Of a stretch of DNA of 64,000 nucleotides, positions 7,629 through 15,678 are shown in pieces (the stretch's first letter is position 1; each line of letters opens with the position of its first letter). Location: positions 1-64,000 of the forward strand of contig NTHE01000027.1 of NCBI GenBank assembly GCA_002551355.1, in the 5' to 3' direction. A program made the translations under genes and the position numbers. The notes below the pieces were generated by a model. The model did no database searches and had not been told where the DNA came from. It saw only the letters and a program-made list of their open reading frames with translations. The stretch is from Streptomyces sp. man185. GTDB taxonomy: Bacteria > Actinomycetota > Actinomycetes > Streptomycetales > Streptomycetaceae.

Positions 7629-8878
7629 AACTGAGAGTGCTCACGGCCGTGGTCGCGACCCTCGCCGTCACCCTCGTCGGGTGCAGCGGCAAGGCGACCG
7701 AGGGAAAGGCGGACGAAGAGGGCAAGGGCGGGATCAAGACGGGCCCCGGGGTCTCCTCCTCGACGATCTCCCTCGGGGTGCTGACCGACATGACCGGGGT
7801 CTACGCCTCGCTGGGCAAGAGCGTCACCCAGGCTCAGCAGCTGTGGGTGAAGAAGACCAACGACGCGGGCGGCATCTGCGACCGGAAGATCGAACTGACG
7901 GTCCGCGACCACGGATACGACCCGCAGAAGGCGATCGCCGCATACACCGAGCTGGCGCCGGAGGTGGTGGGCTTCGCCCAGTTCATCGGCTCCCCGTTCG
8001 TCGCCGCCGTCGAGCAGCGCATCGACGGCCAGGACAAGGGCCTCGTCCTGCCGCAGGCCTGGTCGGCGAATCTGCTGGGCTCCCCGTACATCCGGGTCAT
8101 CGGCGCGACCTACGACGTCGAGACGATCAACCTCATCGACTATCTCCTCGCCGAGAAGCGCATCGCGAAGGGCGACAAGATCGGTCACGTGTACTTCGAG
8201 GGCGACTACGGCGAGAACGCGCTCGTCGGCTCGAAGCACGCGGCGAAGGAGGCCGGGCTCACCGTCGTCGAGCAGAAGATCAAGCCGACCGACAACGACA
8301 TGACGGCCCAGGTCGCCGCCCTCAAGCAGGCCGGGGTCAAGGCCGTGATCGTCAGCGCCGGACCGCGCCAGGCGGCCTCGCTCGTCGGCGTCGCGGCGGC
8401 CACCGGCTTCAACGTCCCGGTAGTCGGCAACAACTCGGCCTTCGCACCCCAGCTGTTGAAGACCCAGGCGGGCCCGGCCCTGCTCAAGGACTACTACGTC
8501 GCCTCCTCCACGCTGCCCATCGGGGACCCGGGCGACGGTCCCGCGAAGCTCGCCAAGGAGTACGCCGCCCAGTATCCGAAGGACGTCCTCGACAACGGCG
8601 TCGTCGCCGGCTACACGGCGGCCTCCGTGTTCGGCGAGGCCCTGTCCAAGGCCTGCGACGACAAGGACCTCACCCGTGAGGGCATCGACAAGGCACTGCT
8701 CACGATCAAGGAGTACGGGAGCGAGTTCGGGGTGTCGCACGACTTCTCGGACCCGAAGGCGCCGTCCACCCGGGAGAGCGTGATCATGAAGCCGGACGCC
8801 GGCGCCGCCGGCGGGCTGAAGGTGGTCCGGCCGGCCGAGGTCGCCCCGGCGGCCGAGTCCTTCACCACCGGTTCCTGA
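7625..8878 (+). CDS. livK: Branched-chain amino acid ABC importer, substrate-binding lipoprotein
   Basis: A 417-residue lipoprotein of the Leu/Ile/Val-binding (periplasmic binding protein type 1) family. The signal peptide MKLRVLTAVVATLAVTLVGC ends in a lipobox (LVGC, acceptor Cys20). The mature protein opens with a charged Gly/Lys/Glu linker, then ISLGVLTDMTGVYASLGKSV (about 55-74), the usual first lobe of LivJ/LivK proteins, and ends with a domain carrying GYTAASVFGEALSKAC. It captures the ligand outside the cell for LivH/LivM/LivG/LivF. Being last in the operon lets it be made from a separate promoter, but I see none. A perfect 17-bp hairpin follows the stop. Its fold is repeated in the C-terminal half of the kinase encoded opposite. 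Confidence 0.92.
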   Translation: MKLRVLTAVVATLAVTLVGCSGKATEGKADEEGKGGIKTGPGVSSSTISLGVLTDMTGVYASLGKSVTQAQQLWVKKTNDAGGICDRKIELTVRDHGYDPQKAIAAYTELAPEVVGFAQFIGSPFVAAVEQRIDGQDKGLVLPQAWSANLLGSPYIRVIGATYDVETINLIDYLLAEKRIAKGDKIGHVYFEGDYGENALVGSKHAAKEAGLTVVEQKIKPTDNDMTAQVAALKQAGVKAVIVSAGPRQAASLVGVAAATGFNVPVVGNNSAFAPQLLKTQAGPALLKDYYVASSTLPIGDPGDGPAKLAKEYAAQYPKDVLDNGVVAGYTAASVFGEALSKACDDKDLTREGIDKALLTIKEYGSEFGVSHDFSDPKAPSTRESVIMKPDAGAAGGLKVVRPAEVAPAAESFTTGS

Positions 8879-8884
8879 GCCCTG

Positions 8885-8924
8885 CCGCGAGGTCTGACCG
8901 GGGCCGCCCGGTCAGACCTCGCGG
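8885..8924. terminator. Bidirectional terminator between livK and the sensor kinase
   Basis: A perfect 17-base stem (8885-8901 with 8908-8924) around a 6-base loop GGCCGC. It begins six bases after the livK stop and covers the last four codons and the stop of the convergent kinase gene. It should terminate transcription from both sides. Confidence 0.85.
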
Positions 8925-11080
8925 CCGTCCATCCCGATGTACCGGAAGCGGCCCCGCTCCACGCGGTAGATGAAGACCCCGGTTCCGGTGTACATCCCGT
9001 TGGCGGACTCGAAGGCGTAGCTCTTGGACACGCCCTTGTACGAGGTCGTCCGCAGCGCGGGCAGCAGGTCCTGGCGGGTCACCGTCTCCCGGTCCAGCCC
9101 CTCGGCGCAGGCGGCGATCAGCCCGACCGCGTCGTACGCCTCGGCGGCGAACAGCGGCGGAGCGTGGTCGAAGCGCCTGCGGTAGGCGGCCGCGAACGGG
9201 TGCACCGAGGGCACGGAGGCGGGGTCGGCGGCCGTCGAGACGACCAGCCAGCCCGCCGCGTCCTCGCCCGCCTCCGCCAGGAACCGCGGGTCGTGCACGG
9301 CCTGGGTGCCGATCTTCGGCCCCAGGAACCCGGCCCGGGTCAGCGACTTCGCGAACCGTCCGGCGTCCCGCCAGCCACCCCCGTACACCACCGCCCCCGG
9401 CTGCTTCGCGGCGATCCGCTCGGCCTCGGCGTCCAGGTCCCGGGTGCCTTCGCGCACGGTCTCCGCGAGCACCGTGCGGCCGTTGCCGCGCAGCCCCGTG
9501 TCGAGGAAGCGGGTGGTCTGCCTGCCGTACTCGGTGCCGTCGTCGACCAGCGCGACCTTGTCGATCTCGTAGGCCCCGAGGAACTGCGCCACCGGCAGCA
9601 TCTGCATGTCGTTGCGCGGCCGGGCGCACAGGAAGATCCGGTTCAGATGCCGGATGTCCCCGTCGACCACGCTGAGCAGCGGCAGCGCCGCCTCGTCGTA
9701 CGCGACCAGCGCCTCCCGGGCCGCGTCCGTGCCGGTCGCGCCGAGCGCGGCCACCAGGAGCGGGTCCTCGGCGAACCGGCGCACCGCCGCCTTCGCCCGT
9801 TCCTCCTCGCCCCCGTCGTCGACCGTCGTCAGCCGCAGCGTGAACGGCGCGTCGCCCCGCGCGTTGTGCTCCGCCACCGCGAGCCGCGCCGCCCGGTCCT
9901 GGCCCTTGCCGAGAGCCGCCGAGGGGCCGCTGAGGTCGGCCTGGAGCCCGATGTGCAGCTCCGGGCGGGCCGCCTTCCCGTCCTTCTCGCCGCCGCCCGG
10001 GTCCTTGTCGTCGCCGGAGGAGACCAGCCAGGCGGTGGTGGAGCCCGCCGCGGCGAGGGAGGCGGCCCCGGTGACGTACGCGAGGAAGCGGCGACGGCCG
10101 GGGACGGCGGGAACGGCGGTCGTGTCCCGGCCACCGCCCCCGGTCCCGGTGCCCGTGTCCGGGCCTCCGTCCGCGCGGGCGTCCAGGCTGGTCGCGTCGA
10201 TGTCGGGCAGGGCGAGCATCCGGGCCGAGCGCTCGGCGATCAGATGGGTGACCGGTCCGGGCAGCCAGCTGCCGCCCGACAGGTCCTCGGCGAACGCCTG
10301 CCGGATGTCCGCAGCCGTCGGACGGTCCTCGGGCTCCTTGGCGAGGCACGCCTCGACGACCGGGAGCAGCCCGGGCGGCAGCGCGCTCAGGTCCGCCGTG
10401 TCGTGCACGGTGCGGAACAGCATCGCCTCCACCGGACCGGTGCCGAACGGCCGACCGCCGGTGGCCGCGTACACCAGGACGCAGCCCAGCGAGAAGACGT
10501 CGCTCGCCGGGCCGATCCGCCGCCCCTGGGCCTGCTCGGGCGAGAGGAAGCCGGGGGAGCCGACGATCACGTCCGTCGCCGTGAGGACGGTGTCGTCCAG
10601 GGCCCGGGCGATCCCGAAGTCGATCAGCCGGGGGCCGTCGAGGCCCAGCAGCACGTTGCCGGGCTTCACGTCCCGGTGCACAAGCCCCGCCGCGTGGACG
10701 GCCTCCAGCGCCTCCGCGAGCATCGAGCCCAGCGCCCGCACCCCGCGTTCCGGCAGCGGCCCCCCGCCGCCGACCGCCTCGCTCAGGGCGGGCCCCGGCA
10801 CGAACTCGGTGGCCAGCCACGGGGCCGGCGCCTCGGTGTCGGCGTCGACCACCGGCACCGCCCACCGGTTGCGGACCTGCCGGGCGATGGCCACCTCCCG
10901 CCGGAAGCGGGCCCGGAAGCCGGTGTCGTCGGCGTACTCGGCGCGGATCAGCTTGATCGCCACCAGCGAGCCGCCGGGTGACCGGCCCAGCAGCACCACG
11001 CCCATGCCCCCGGCGCCGAGCCGGCCGAGGACGCGGTACCCGGCTATCCGGGCCGGGTCGGTGGAACGGAGCGGTTCCAT
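8912..11080 (-). CDS. Ser/Thr protein kinase with extracellular LivK-like ligand-binding domain
   Basis: A 722-residue one-protein receptor. Residues about 14-270 are a bacterial Hanks-type kinase: glycine loop GRLGAGGMG (19-27), ATP lysine AIK (Lys43), catalytic HRDVKPGN (135-142, Asp137), DFG (154-156), PEQAQG activation-segment end (181-186) and SDVFSLG (193-199). A glycine/threonine linker follows (about 300-328), then arginines and one hydrophobic membrane helix (about 332-354). Residues about 372-718 form an outside domain of the Leu/Ile/Val-binding-protein family, beginning ELHIGLQADLSGPSAALGKG, similar in kind to the lipoprotein encoded by livK. The natural reading is a kinase that senses a small ligand outside and phosphorylates proteins inside. 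It lies tail-to-tail with the liv operon and 32 bases after a lipoprotein gene, probably as an operon. Confidence 0.93.
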   Translation of the reverse strand: MEPLRSTDPARIAGYRVLGRLGAGGMGVVLLGRSPGGSLVAIKLIRAEYADDTGFRARFRREVAIARQVRNRWAVPVVDADTEAPAPWLATEFVPGPALSEAVGGGGPLPERGVRALGSMLAEALEAVHAAGLVHRDVKPGNVLLGLDGPRLIDFGIARALDDTVLTATDVIVGSPGFLSPEQAQGRRIGPASDVFSLGCVLVYAATGGRPFGTGPVEAMLFRTVHDTADLSALPPGLLPVVEACLAKEPEDRPTAADIRQAFAEDLSGGSWLPGPVTHLIAERSARMLALPDIDATSLDARADGGPDTGTGTGGGGRDTTAVPAVPGRRRFLAYVTGAASLAAAGSTTAWLVSSGDDKDPGGGEKDGKAARPELHIGLQADLSGPSAALGKGQDRAARLAVAEHNARGDAPFTLRLTTVDDGGEEERAKAAVRRFAEDPLLVAALGATGTDAAREALVAYDEAALPLLSVVDGDIRHLNRIFLCARPRNDMQMLPVAQFLGAYEIDKVALVDDGTEYGRQTTRFLDTGLRGNGRTVLAETVREGTRDLDAEAERIAAKQPGAVVYGGGWRDAGRFAKSLTRAGFLGPKIGTQAVHDPRFLAEAGEDAAGWLVVSTAADPASVPSVHPFAAAYRRRFDHAPPLFAAEAYDAVGLIAACAEGLDRETVTRQDLLPALRTTSYKGVSKSYAFESANGMYTGTGVFIYRVERGRFRYIGMDGREV

Positions 11081-11112
11081 CAGGGGTCAGTGCCTTTCGT
11101 CCGGGCCCGCGG

Positions 11113-11964
11113 TCACTTCAGTTCCAGCTCGACGCGGTAGAGCACCTTCGCGCCGCCCTCGGCGGCGATCCGCAGCAGGTCGGTGTTCGTGTAGCCCTTT
11201 GCGCCCTTGACCGACACGGCCGTCGTCACCGGGCCGATCCGCGACTTGGACCATACGTAGTCCTGGACTCCGCCCGACTCCGGACCCGTGTACTTCCCCG
11301 CCTCGAACAGCGAGGCGTCCGCGTTGCGCACGTCCTTCTGGTCGAACTGGAGGGACATCAGACCACTGAGACGCTGCCCGCCGCCCAGCTCCTGCTGCGG
11401 ACAGCGGAAGCTCTCCTGGACGGTGTCCTTGATCTCCTCGTCGGCCCCCGCCTCGCTCCGGTGCACGGTCACGGTCACCGCCCCCTGGACCCGGCCCTTG
11501 CCGCCCTTCGCCGGGATGTCGAGCCGCCGCGTGAAGCTGTCCAGCACGCCGGAGGGCAGCGGGGAACGGGTCCAGACGCAGGATTCCGGGAGCACGGGCC
11601 AGCTGCCGCCGCTCTCGTACGGGGTGTGCCGGACCATGCCCGCCATCCAGTCGGACTCCCCGAGCGCGGCGTTACGGGTCAGCTTCCGCGCCTGGGCCGC
11701 GGTCTTCGGGACCCGGGCCGGGTCCGGCGTGAAGTCGTAGGCGCTGGGCAGCGCTCCCGGCAGCGTGGACTCCTTCACGTCTGGCTTCCCGGAGGCCCCC
11801 GTCTTCTCCCCGCCGGTCGCCGGGCCGCCCTGCTTCGCCGATCCGCTCGGTTTCGGGTCGGGCCCGGCCTTCTCGTCCTTCGACGCCGACCCGCCACATC
11901 CGGCCAGCAGCACCCCCGTCGCCGCGACCGCCATCACGCGTGTCCCCACCAGCATCAGCTTCAT
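11113..11964 (-). CDS. Secreted lipoprotein of unknown function
   Basis: A 283-residue lipoprotein. The signal peptide MKLMLVGTRVMAVAATGVLLAGC has a clean lipobox (LAGC, Cys23), followed by a low-complexity Gly/Ser/Lys/Pro linker to about residue 60. The globular part contains two or more cysteines (for example in ESCVWTR and SFRCPQQELGG) and ends in a beta-rich segment with VYRVELELK-like character. I do not recognise a family. It is the first gene of the pair with the receptor kinase, separated by 32 bases, so it could be a ligand-presenting or accessory protein for that kinase, but this is only a positional argument. The start ATG at 11962-11964 follows a G-run; a candidate -10 box TAGAAT lies 66 bases upstream. 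Confidence 0.8.
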   Translation of the reverse strand: MKLMLVGTRVMAVAATGVLLAGCGGSASKDEKAGPDPKPSGSAKQGGPATGGEKTGASGKPDVKESTLPGALPSAYDFTPDPARVPKTAAQARKLTRNAALGESDWMAGMVRHTPYESGGSWPVLPESCVWTRSPLPSGVLDSFTRRLDIPAKGGKGRVQGAVTVTVHRSEAGADEEIKDTVQESFRCPQQELGGGQRLSGLMSLQFDQKDVRNADASLFEAGKYTGPESGGVQDYVWSKSRIGPVTTAVSVKGAKGYTNTDLLRIAAEGGAKVLYRVELELK

Positions 11965-12029
11965 CCCGGACCCCCCTGGTCCCCACTCCGCGCCCTGGCC
12001 GAAATGGCCCGGGTGTCGGTTGCGAGGCG

Positions 12030-12035
12030 ATTCTA
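12030..12035 (-). promoter_or_regulatory. Candidate -10 box for the lipoprotein-kinase operon
   Basis: TAGAAT on the minus strand, 66 bases before the lipoprotein ATG, in a locally AT-richer stretch. No good -35 box is seen at 16-19 bases upstream, so this is tentative. Confidence 0.3.
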
Positions 12036-12182
12036 GAAGCCGGGTACGGCGGAGGGACGGAAACCCGGTACTCACCCGGCTGCCCAAAATTCTCAGCCAC
12101 CGAGAGGGCTTCGCCTCTGGCGGCGGGACACGTCCGGTGGTAGGCGGCATCGAGTCGGCCCTCCGGGCGTGCCGGGAACGCA

Positions 12183-12218
12183 CGAGAGCCCGGATGCCGG
12201 GGAGCATCCGGGCTCTCG
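12183..12218 (-). terminator. Strong hairpin terminator after pssA
   Basis: A perfect 15-base stem (12183-12197 with 12204-12218) and a 6-base loop CGGGGA, beginning 22 bases after the pssA stop. It separates the psd-pssA transcript from the lipoprotein-kinase operon downstream on the same strand. Confidence 0.85.
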
Positions 12219-12239
12219 CCCTGGTTCGCACAGGTACCG

Positions 12240-13103
12240 CTACGGCAGCTGCGCCGCCCGCGCCTCGCGCCGGTTGTCACGGAACGTGTTAACGCGCCGT
12301 GCCGTGGCGAACAGCGGGATCACCGCGCCGAGCACCACCTGGAGCGCGCAGCCCGTCTGGAGCAGCAGCTGACCGCCGGGCGCGTCGAACGCCCACGCGG
12401 CGAGCAGCCCCATCGCGGCCACGATCCAGCCGAGCATCGCCACGGCGAGGATGCCCCGCGGCTTGGGGTACTCCACCCGGCTCACCATCAGCCATGCCAC
12501 GCCGACGATCGCGAGCAGCGTCGGCACGAAGGGCAGCTCCAGGAGCACGATCGAGACGACCGTCAGCGCTCCGAAGGGGCTCGGCATGCCCTGGAACATG
12601 CCGTCCTTCAGTGTCACGCAGGAGAATCTGGCCAGCCTGAGGACCACCGCCAGCAGCACCACGATCGCCGCCAGCGCCGACACCCGCTGATGGGCGTCGT
12701 CGGCGACCATGCCGTACACGAGCACGAAGTAGGCCGGCGCGAGCCCGAAGCTGATCAGGTCCGAGAGGTTGTCCAGCTCGGCGCCCATCGGCGAGGAGCG
12801 CAGCTTGCGCGCCACGAGTCCGTCGAACAGGTCGAAGATCGCGGCCATCAGCATGAGGATCACGGCGGTGGCGGCCGAGTGCCGGGCCATGCCCGTCTCG
12901 TCGCTGCCCGTGAGGTGCGGGATCAGAATGCCCGTGGTGGTGAAGTACACCGCCATGAAACCGCACGTCGCGTTACCGAGCGTGAGCGTGTCCGCTATCG
13001 ACAGCCGCATGGACAGCGGCATGTCCTCCGTGCCGTCGACGTCGTTCTCGTCTTCGGCCTCCGGCACCCAGCCGTCCTTGGTATCAGGATCAATCACGGT
13101 CAA
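12240..13103 (-). CDS. pssA: CDP-diacylglycerol--serine O-phosphatidyltransferase
   Basis: A 287-residue membrane enzyme that transfers phosphatidyl from CDP-diacylglycerol to serine, making phosphatidylserine. The CDP-alcohol phosphatidyltransferase signature DGX2ARX8GX3DX3D is complete in FDGLVARK...GAELDNLSD (about residues 92-116), and the rest consists of six or so hydrophobic helices, as expected. The acidic N-terminus (about 28 residues) precedes helix 1. Its start lies inside psd by 14 bases, so the two enzymes of phosphatidylethanolamine synthesis are translationally coupled, with psd first. The hairpin at 12183-12218 ends the transcript. Confidence 0.95.
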   Translation of the reverse strand: MTVIDPDTKDGWVPEAEDENDVDGTEDMPLSMRLSIADTLTLGNATCGFMAVYFTTTGILIPHLTGSDETGMARHSAATAVILMLMAAIFDLFDGLVARKLRSSPMGAELDNLSDLISFGLAPAYFVLVYGMVADDAHQRVSALAAIVVLLAVVLRLARFSCVTLKDGMFQGMPSPFGALTVVSIVLLELPFVPTLLAIVGVAWLMVSRVEYPKPRGILAVAMLGWIVAAMGLLAAWAFDAPGGQLLLQTGCALQVVLGAVIPLFATARRVNTFRDNRREARAAQLP

Positions 13104-13737
13104 TTCGAGTCACCCCCGCGGTGGTGGCCTGACCGACCTCGACCGCGACATCGATACCTTCCGGGAGGTAGATGTCCACGCGGGAGCCGAAGCGGATCAG
13201 GCCGATGCGCTCGCCCTGCTCCACCTTCGTGCCCTCGGGGAGGTACGGCACGATTCGACGGGCGACCGCTCCTGCGATCTGCACCATCTCGATGTCTCCG
13301 AGCTCGGTGTCGAAGTGCCAGACAACGCGCTCGTTGTTCTCGCTCTCCTTGTTGAACGCCGGAACGAACCCGCCCGGGATGTGCTCGACCGACGTCACGG
13401 TGCCCGCCAGTGGCGCGCGGTTGACGTGGACGTTGAGCGGGCTCATGAAGATCGCGACGCGGGTGCGCCCGTCCTTCCACGGCATGATGCTCTGCACCAC
13501 GCCGTCGGCCGGGGAGATGACCCGGCCGTCGGTGATCTCGCGCTCGGGGTCACGGAAGAACCACAGCATGCCCGCCGCGAGCGCGGTGGTGGGCACGGCC
13601 GCTGCTGCCCAGCGCCCCGACTTGCGGGCGCGGGCCAGGCTGAGGGCTGCGGTGGCGACGGTCGGCAGGAGCCACGGCGATGCTCCGCGGGCGATGCGGA
13701 CCCCGCCGCGGGATGCGGAGGAAGTGCTGTCGGGCAT
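13090..13737 (-). CDS. psd: Phosphatidylserine decarboxylase (type II-like, short)
   Basis: A 215-residue proenzyme that decarboxylates phosphatidylserine to phosphatidylethanolamine at the membrane. The self-cleavage site that creates the pyruvoyl group is RFGSRV (Gly184-Ser185), near the C-terminus. Other family landmarks are WFFRDPERE (59-67), ISPADGVVQ (75-83), FMSPLNVHVNRAP (97-109) and HFD. Two hydrophobic segments (about 21-33 and 45-60) anchor it. The length matches the short actinobacterial form. I chose ATG at 13735-13737, which has GAAGG before it; the frame upstream has no codon bias. It is the first gene of the psd-pssA operon. Confidence 0.94.
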   Translation of the reverse strand: MPDSTSSASRGGVRIARGASPWLLPTVATAALSLARARKSGRWAAAAVPTTALAAGMLWFFRDPEREITDGRVISPADGVVQSIMPWKDGRTRVAIFMSPLNVHVNRAPLAGTVTSVEHIPGGFVPAFNKESENNERVVWHFDTELGDIEMVQIAGAVARRIVPYLPEGTKVEQGERIGLIRFGSRVDIYLPEGIDVAVEVGQATTAGVTRIDRD

Positions 13738-13917
13738 GGATGACCTTCGTAGCGGATGATGCCGCGCTGGCAACGGGGGACGGCGGCTTTCCGAAGATGC
13801 TATCGGTTGCCGGGCGCAACTGGGCAAGCCAGCAGCCGAGTCGGACTGTCGAACGCCGCCCGTCGAGGGTGACCCGGTGTGATGTTCTTCGCCACCAAAT
13901 CACCCTGAAACGGACAA

Positions 13918-15123
13918 TCAGCCCTGGAATCGGTACTCCTCCAAGAGGCGCCGGCCAATGATCATTTTCTGGATCTCGGCGGTACCTTCACCGATCAGCA
14001 GCATCGGCGCCTCGCGGTAGAGGCGCTCGATCTCGTACTCCTTGGAGAAGCCGTAGCCGCCGTGGATACGGAAGGCGTCCTCGACGACTTCCTTGCAGTA
14101 CTCGGAGGCGAGGTACTTCGCCATCCCTGCCTCCAGGTCGTTTCGTTCCCCGGAGTCCTTTTTCCGTGCTGCATTGACCATCATCGCATGAGCGGCCTCG
14201 ACCTTGGTGGCCATTTCGGCCAGTTTGAACTGGATCGCCTGGTGCTGGGCGATCGGTTTGCCGAAGGTGTGGCGCTGCTGCGCGTACGAAACGCCCAGTT
14301 CGAATGCACGCTGTGCGACCCCGCAACCACGTGCGGCCACATTCACCCGTCCGACTTCGACGCCGTCCATCATTTGGTAAAACCCTCGGCCTGTCGTGCC
14401 CCCGAGCACACGATTGGCCGGAATGCGCAGGTCGTCCATGATGAGCTCGGTCGTGTCGACGCCCTTGTAGCCCATCTTGTCGATCTTCCCGGGGATGGTC
14501 AGGCCGGGCCTGACCTCTCCGAAGCCGGGCTCCTTCTCGACGAGGAAGGTCGTCATCGACTTGTGCGGCGCGGTCCCCTCGGGGTGGCCTTCGTCACTTC
14601 GGCAGAGAACGGCCACCAGAGTGGACGTTCCGCCGTTCGTCAGCCACATCTTCTGGCCGTTGAGAACGTACTCCTCGCCGTCCCGGACGCCCTTCGACGA
14701 GATCGCCGAGACGTCCGAGCCGAGCGCCGGCTCGGACATCGAGAAGGCCCCGCGCACCTCGCCGAGCGCCATCCGCGGCAGGAACGTGTCCTTCTGCTCC
14801 TGTGTGCCGTGCTGCTTGAGCATGTAGGCCACGATGAAATGCGTGTTGATGATGCCCGACACGCTCATCCAGCCGCGCGCGATCTCCTCCACGCACAGCG
14901 CATAGGTGAGCAGCGACTCCCCCAGGCCCCCGTACTCCTCGGGGATCATCAGCCCGAAGAGGCCGAGTTCCTTGAGCCCCTCGACGATTTCCGTGGGGTA
15001 CTCGTCGCGGTGCTCCAGTTGGGTCGCGACCGGAATGATCTCCTTGTCGACGAAATCCCGGACCGTGGAGAGGATTTCCCGCTGGATGTCGTTCAGACCG
15101 GCGGTCTGGGCGAGTCGCGTCAT
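13918..15123 (-). CDS. mcd: Acyl-CoA dehydrogenase, probably (2S)-methylsuccinyl-CoA dehydrogenase
   Basis: A 401-residue FAD enzyme of the acyl-CoA dehydrogenase fold: N-terminal helical domain to about 120, the substrate/FAD segment AFSMSEPALGSDVSAI and WLTNGG in the middle, and the C-terminal helical domain with the catalytic base in GEGTAEIQ (Glu379). From the operon context it should oxidise methylsuccinyl-CoA to mesaconyl-CoA in the ethylmalonyl-CoA pathway. It is shorter than the proteobacterial Mcd (about 550 residues), lacking the long N-terminal extension, and has ordinary acyl-CoA dehydrogenase size; specificity therefore rests on context. Ribosome site GGAGAAG before the ATG at 15121-15123. 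It is the last gene of the ccr operon, 49 bases after mch. Confidence 0.9.
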   Translation of the reverse strand: MTRLAQTAGLNDIQREILSTVRDFVDKEIIPVATQLEHRDEYPTEIVEGLKELGLFGLMIPEEYGGLGESLLTYALCVEEIARGWMSVSGIINTHFIVAYMLKQHGTQEQKDTFLPRMALGEVRGAFSMSEPALGSDVSAISSKGVRDGEEYVLNGQKMWLTNGGTSTLVAVLCRSDEGHPEGTAPHKSMTTFLVEKEPGFGEVRPGLTIPGKIDKMGYKGVDTTELIMDDLRIPANRVLGGTTGRGFYQMMDGVEVGRVNVAARGCGVAQRAFELGVSYAQQRHTFGKPIAQHQAIQFKLAEMATKVEAAHAMMVNAARKKDSGERNDLEAGMAKYLASEYCKEVVEDAFRIHGGYGFSKEYEIERLYREAPMLLIGEGTAEIQKMIIGRRLLEEYRFQG

Positions 15124-15172
15124 GGCTGCTTCTCCTGTGGCTTCACGCGGATGGCCTTAAGGCTTCACACAG

Positions 15173-15676
15173 TTACTTGGCGGGCGTCGGGCGGCCGGGC
15201 TGCTCGCCGCCCCGTTCCTTGATGTACGTCTCGGTGGGGACCATCACCTTGCGCCGGAACACGCAGACGACCGTGCCGTCCTGCTTGTAGCCCTTGGTCT
15301 CCACGTACACGATCCCGCGGTCGTTCTTGGACTTCGAGGGGGTCTTGTCCAGCACGGTCGTCTCGCCGTAGATCGTGTCGCCGTGGAAGGTCGGCGCGAT
15401 GTGCTTGAGCGACTCGACCTCCAGGTTGGCGATGGCCTTTCCGGAGACGTCCGGCACCGACATGCCGAGCAGCAGTGAATAGATGTAGTTGCCGACGACC
15501 ACGTTCTTCCCGAAGTCGGTCGTCTTCTCGGCGTAGTTGCTGTCCATGTGCAGCGGGTGGTGATTCATGGTCAGCAGACAGAAGAGGTGGTCGTCGTACT
15601 CCGTGACCGTCTTTCCGGGCCAGTGCTTGTAGACGGCACCGACCTCGAACTCCTCAAATGTGCGTCCGAACTGCAT
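15173..15676 (-). CDS. mch: MaoC-type hydratase, probably mesaconyl-CoA hydratase
   Basis: A 167-residue single hot-dog protein of the MaoC dehydratase family. The active-site helix region reads LTMNHHPLHMDSNYAEKTDFG-like (about residues 35-56), with the His/Asp set expected for R-specific enoyl-CoA hydratases, and GNYIYSLLLGM forms the hot-dog helix. In this operon it should add water to mesaconyl-CoA, giving beta-methylmalyl-CoA for the lyase encoded just upstream. It is half the length of the proteobacterial mesaconyl-CoA hydratase, which has two hot-dog halves; the actinobacterial protein presumably works as a dimer. The ATG at 15674-15676 lies two bases after the lyase stop. Confidence 0.88.
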   Translation of the reverse strand: MQFGRTFEEFEVGAVYKHWPGKTVTEYDDHLFCLLTMNHHPLHMDSNYAEKTTDFGKNVVVGNYIYSLLLGMSVPDVSGKAIANLEVESLKHIAPTFHGDTIYGETTVLDKTPSKSKNDRGIVYVETKGYKQDGTVVCVFRRKVMVPTETYIKERGGEQPGRPTPAK

Positions 15677-15678
15677 GA

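Noticed and set aside
12183-12218. Perfect inverted repeat as an attachment or insertion-sequence end
   Set aside because: Single copy, no integrase or tRNA nearby, and placed 22 bases after pssA as a terminator would be.
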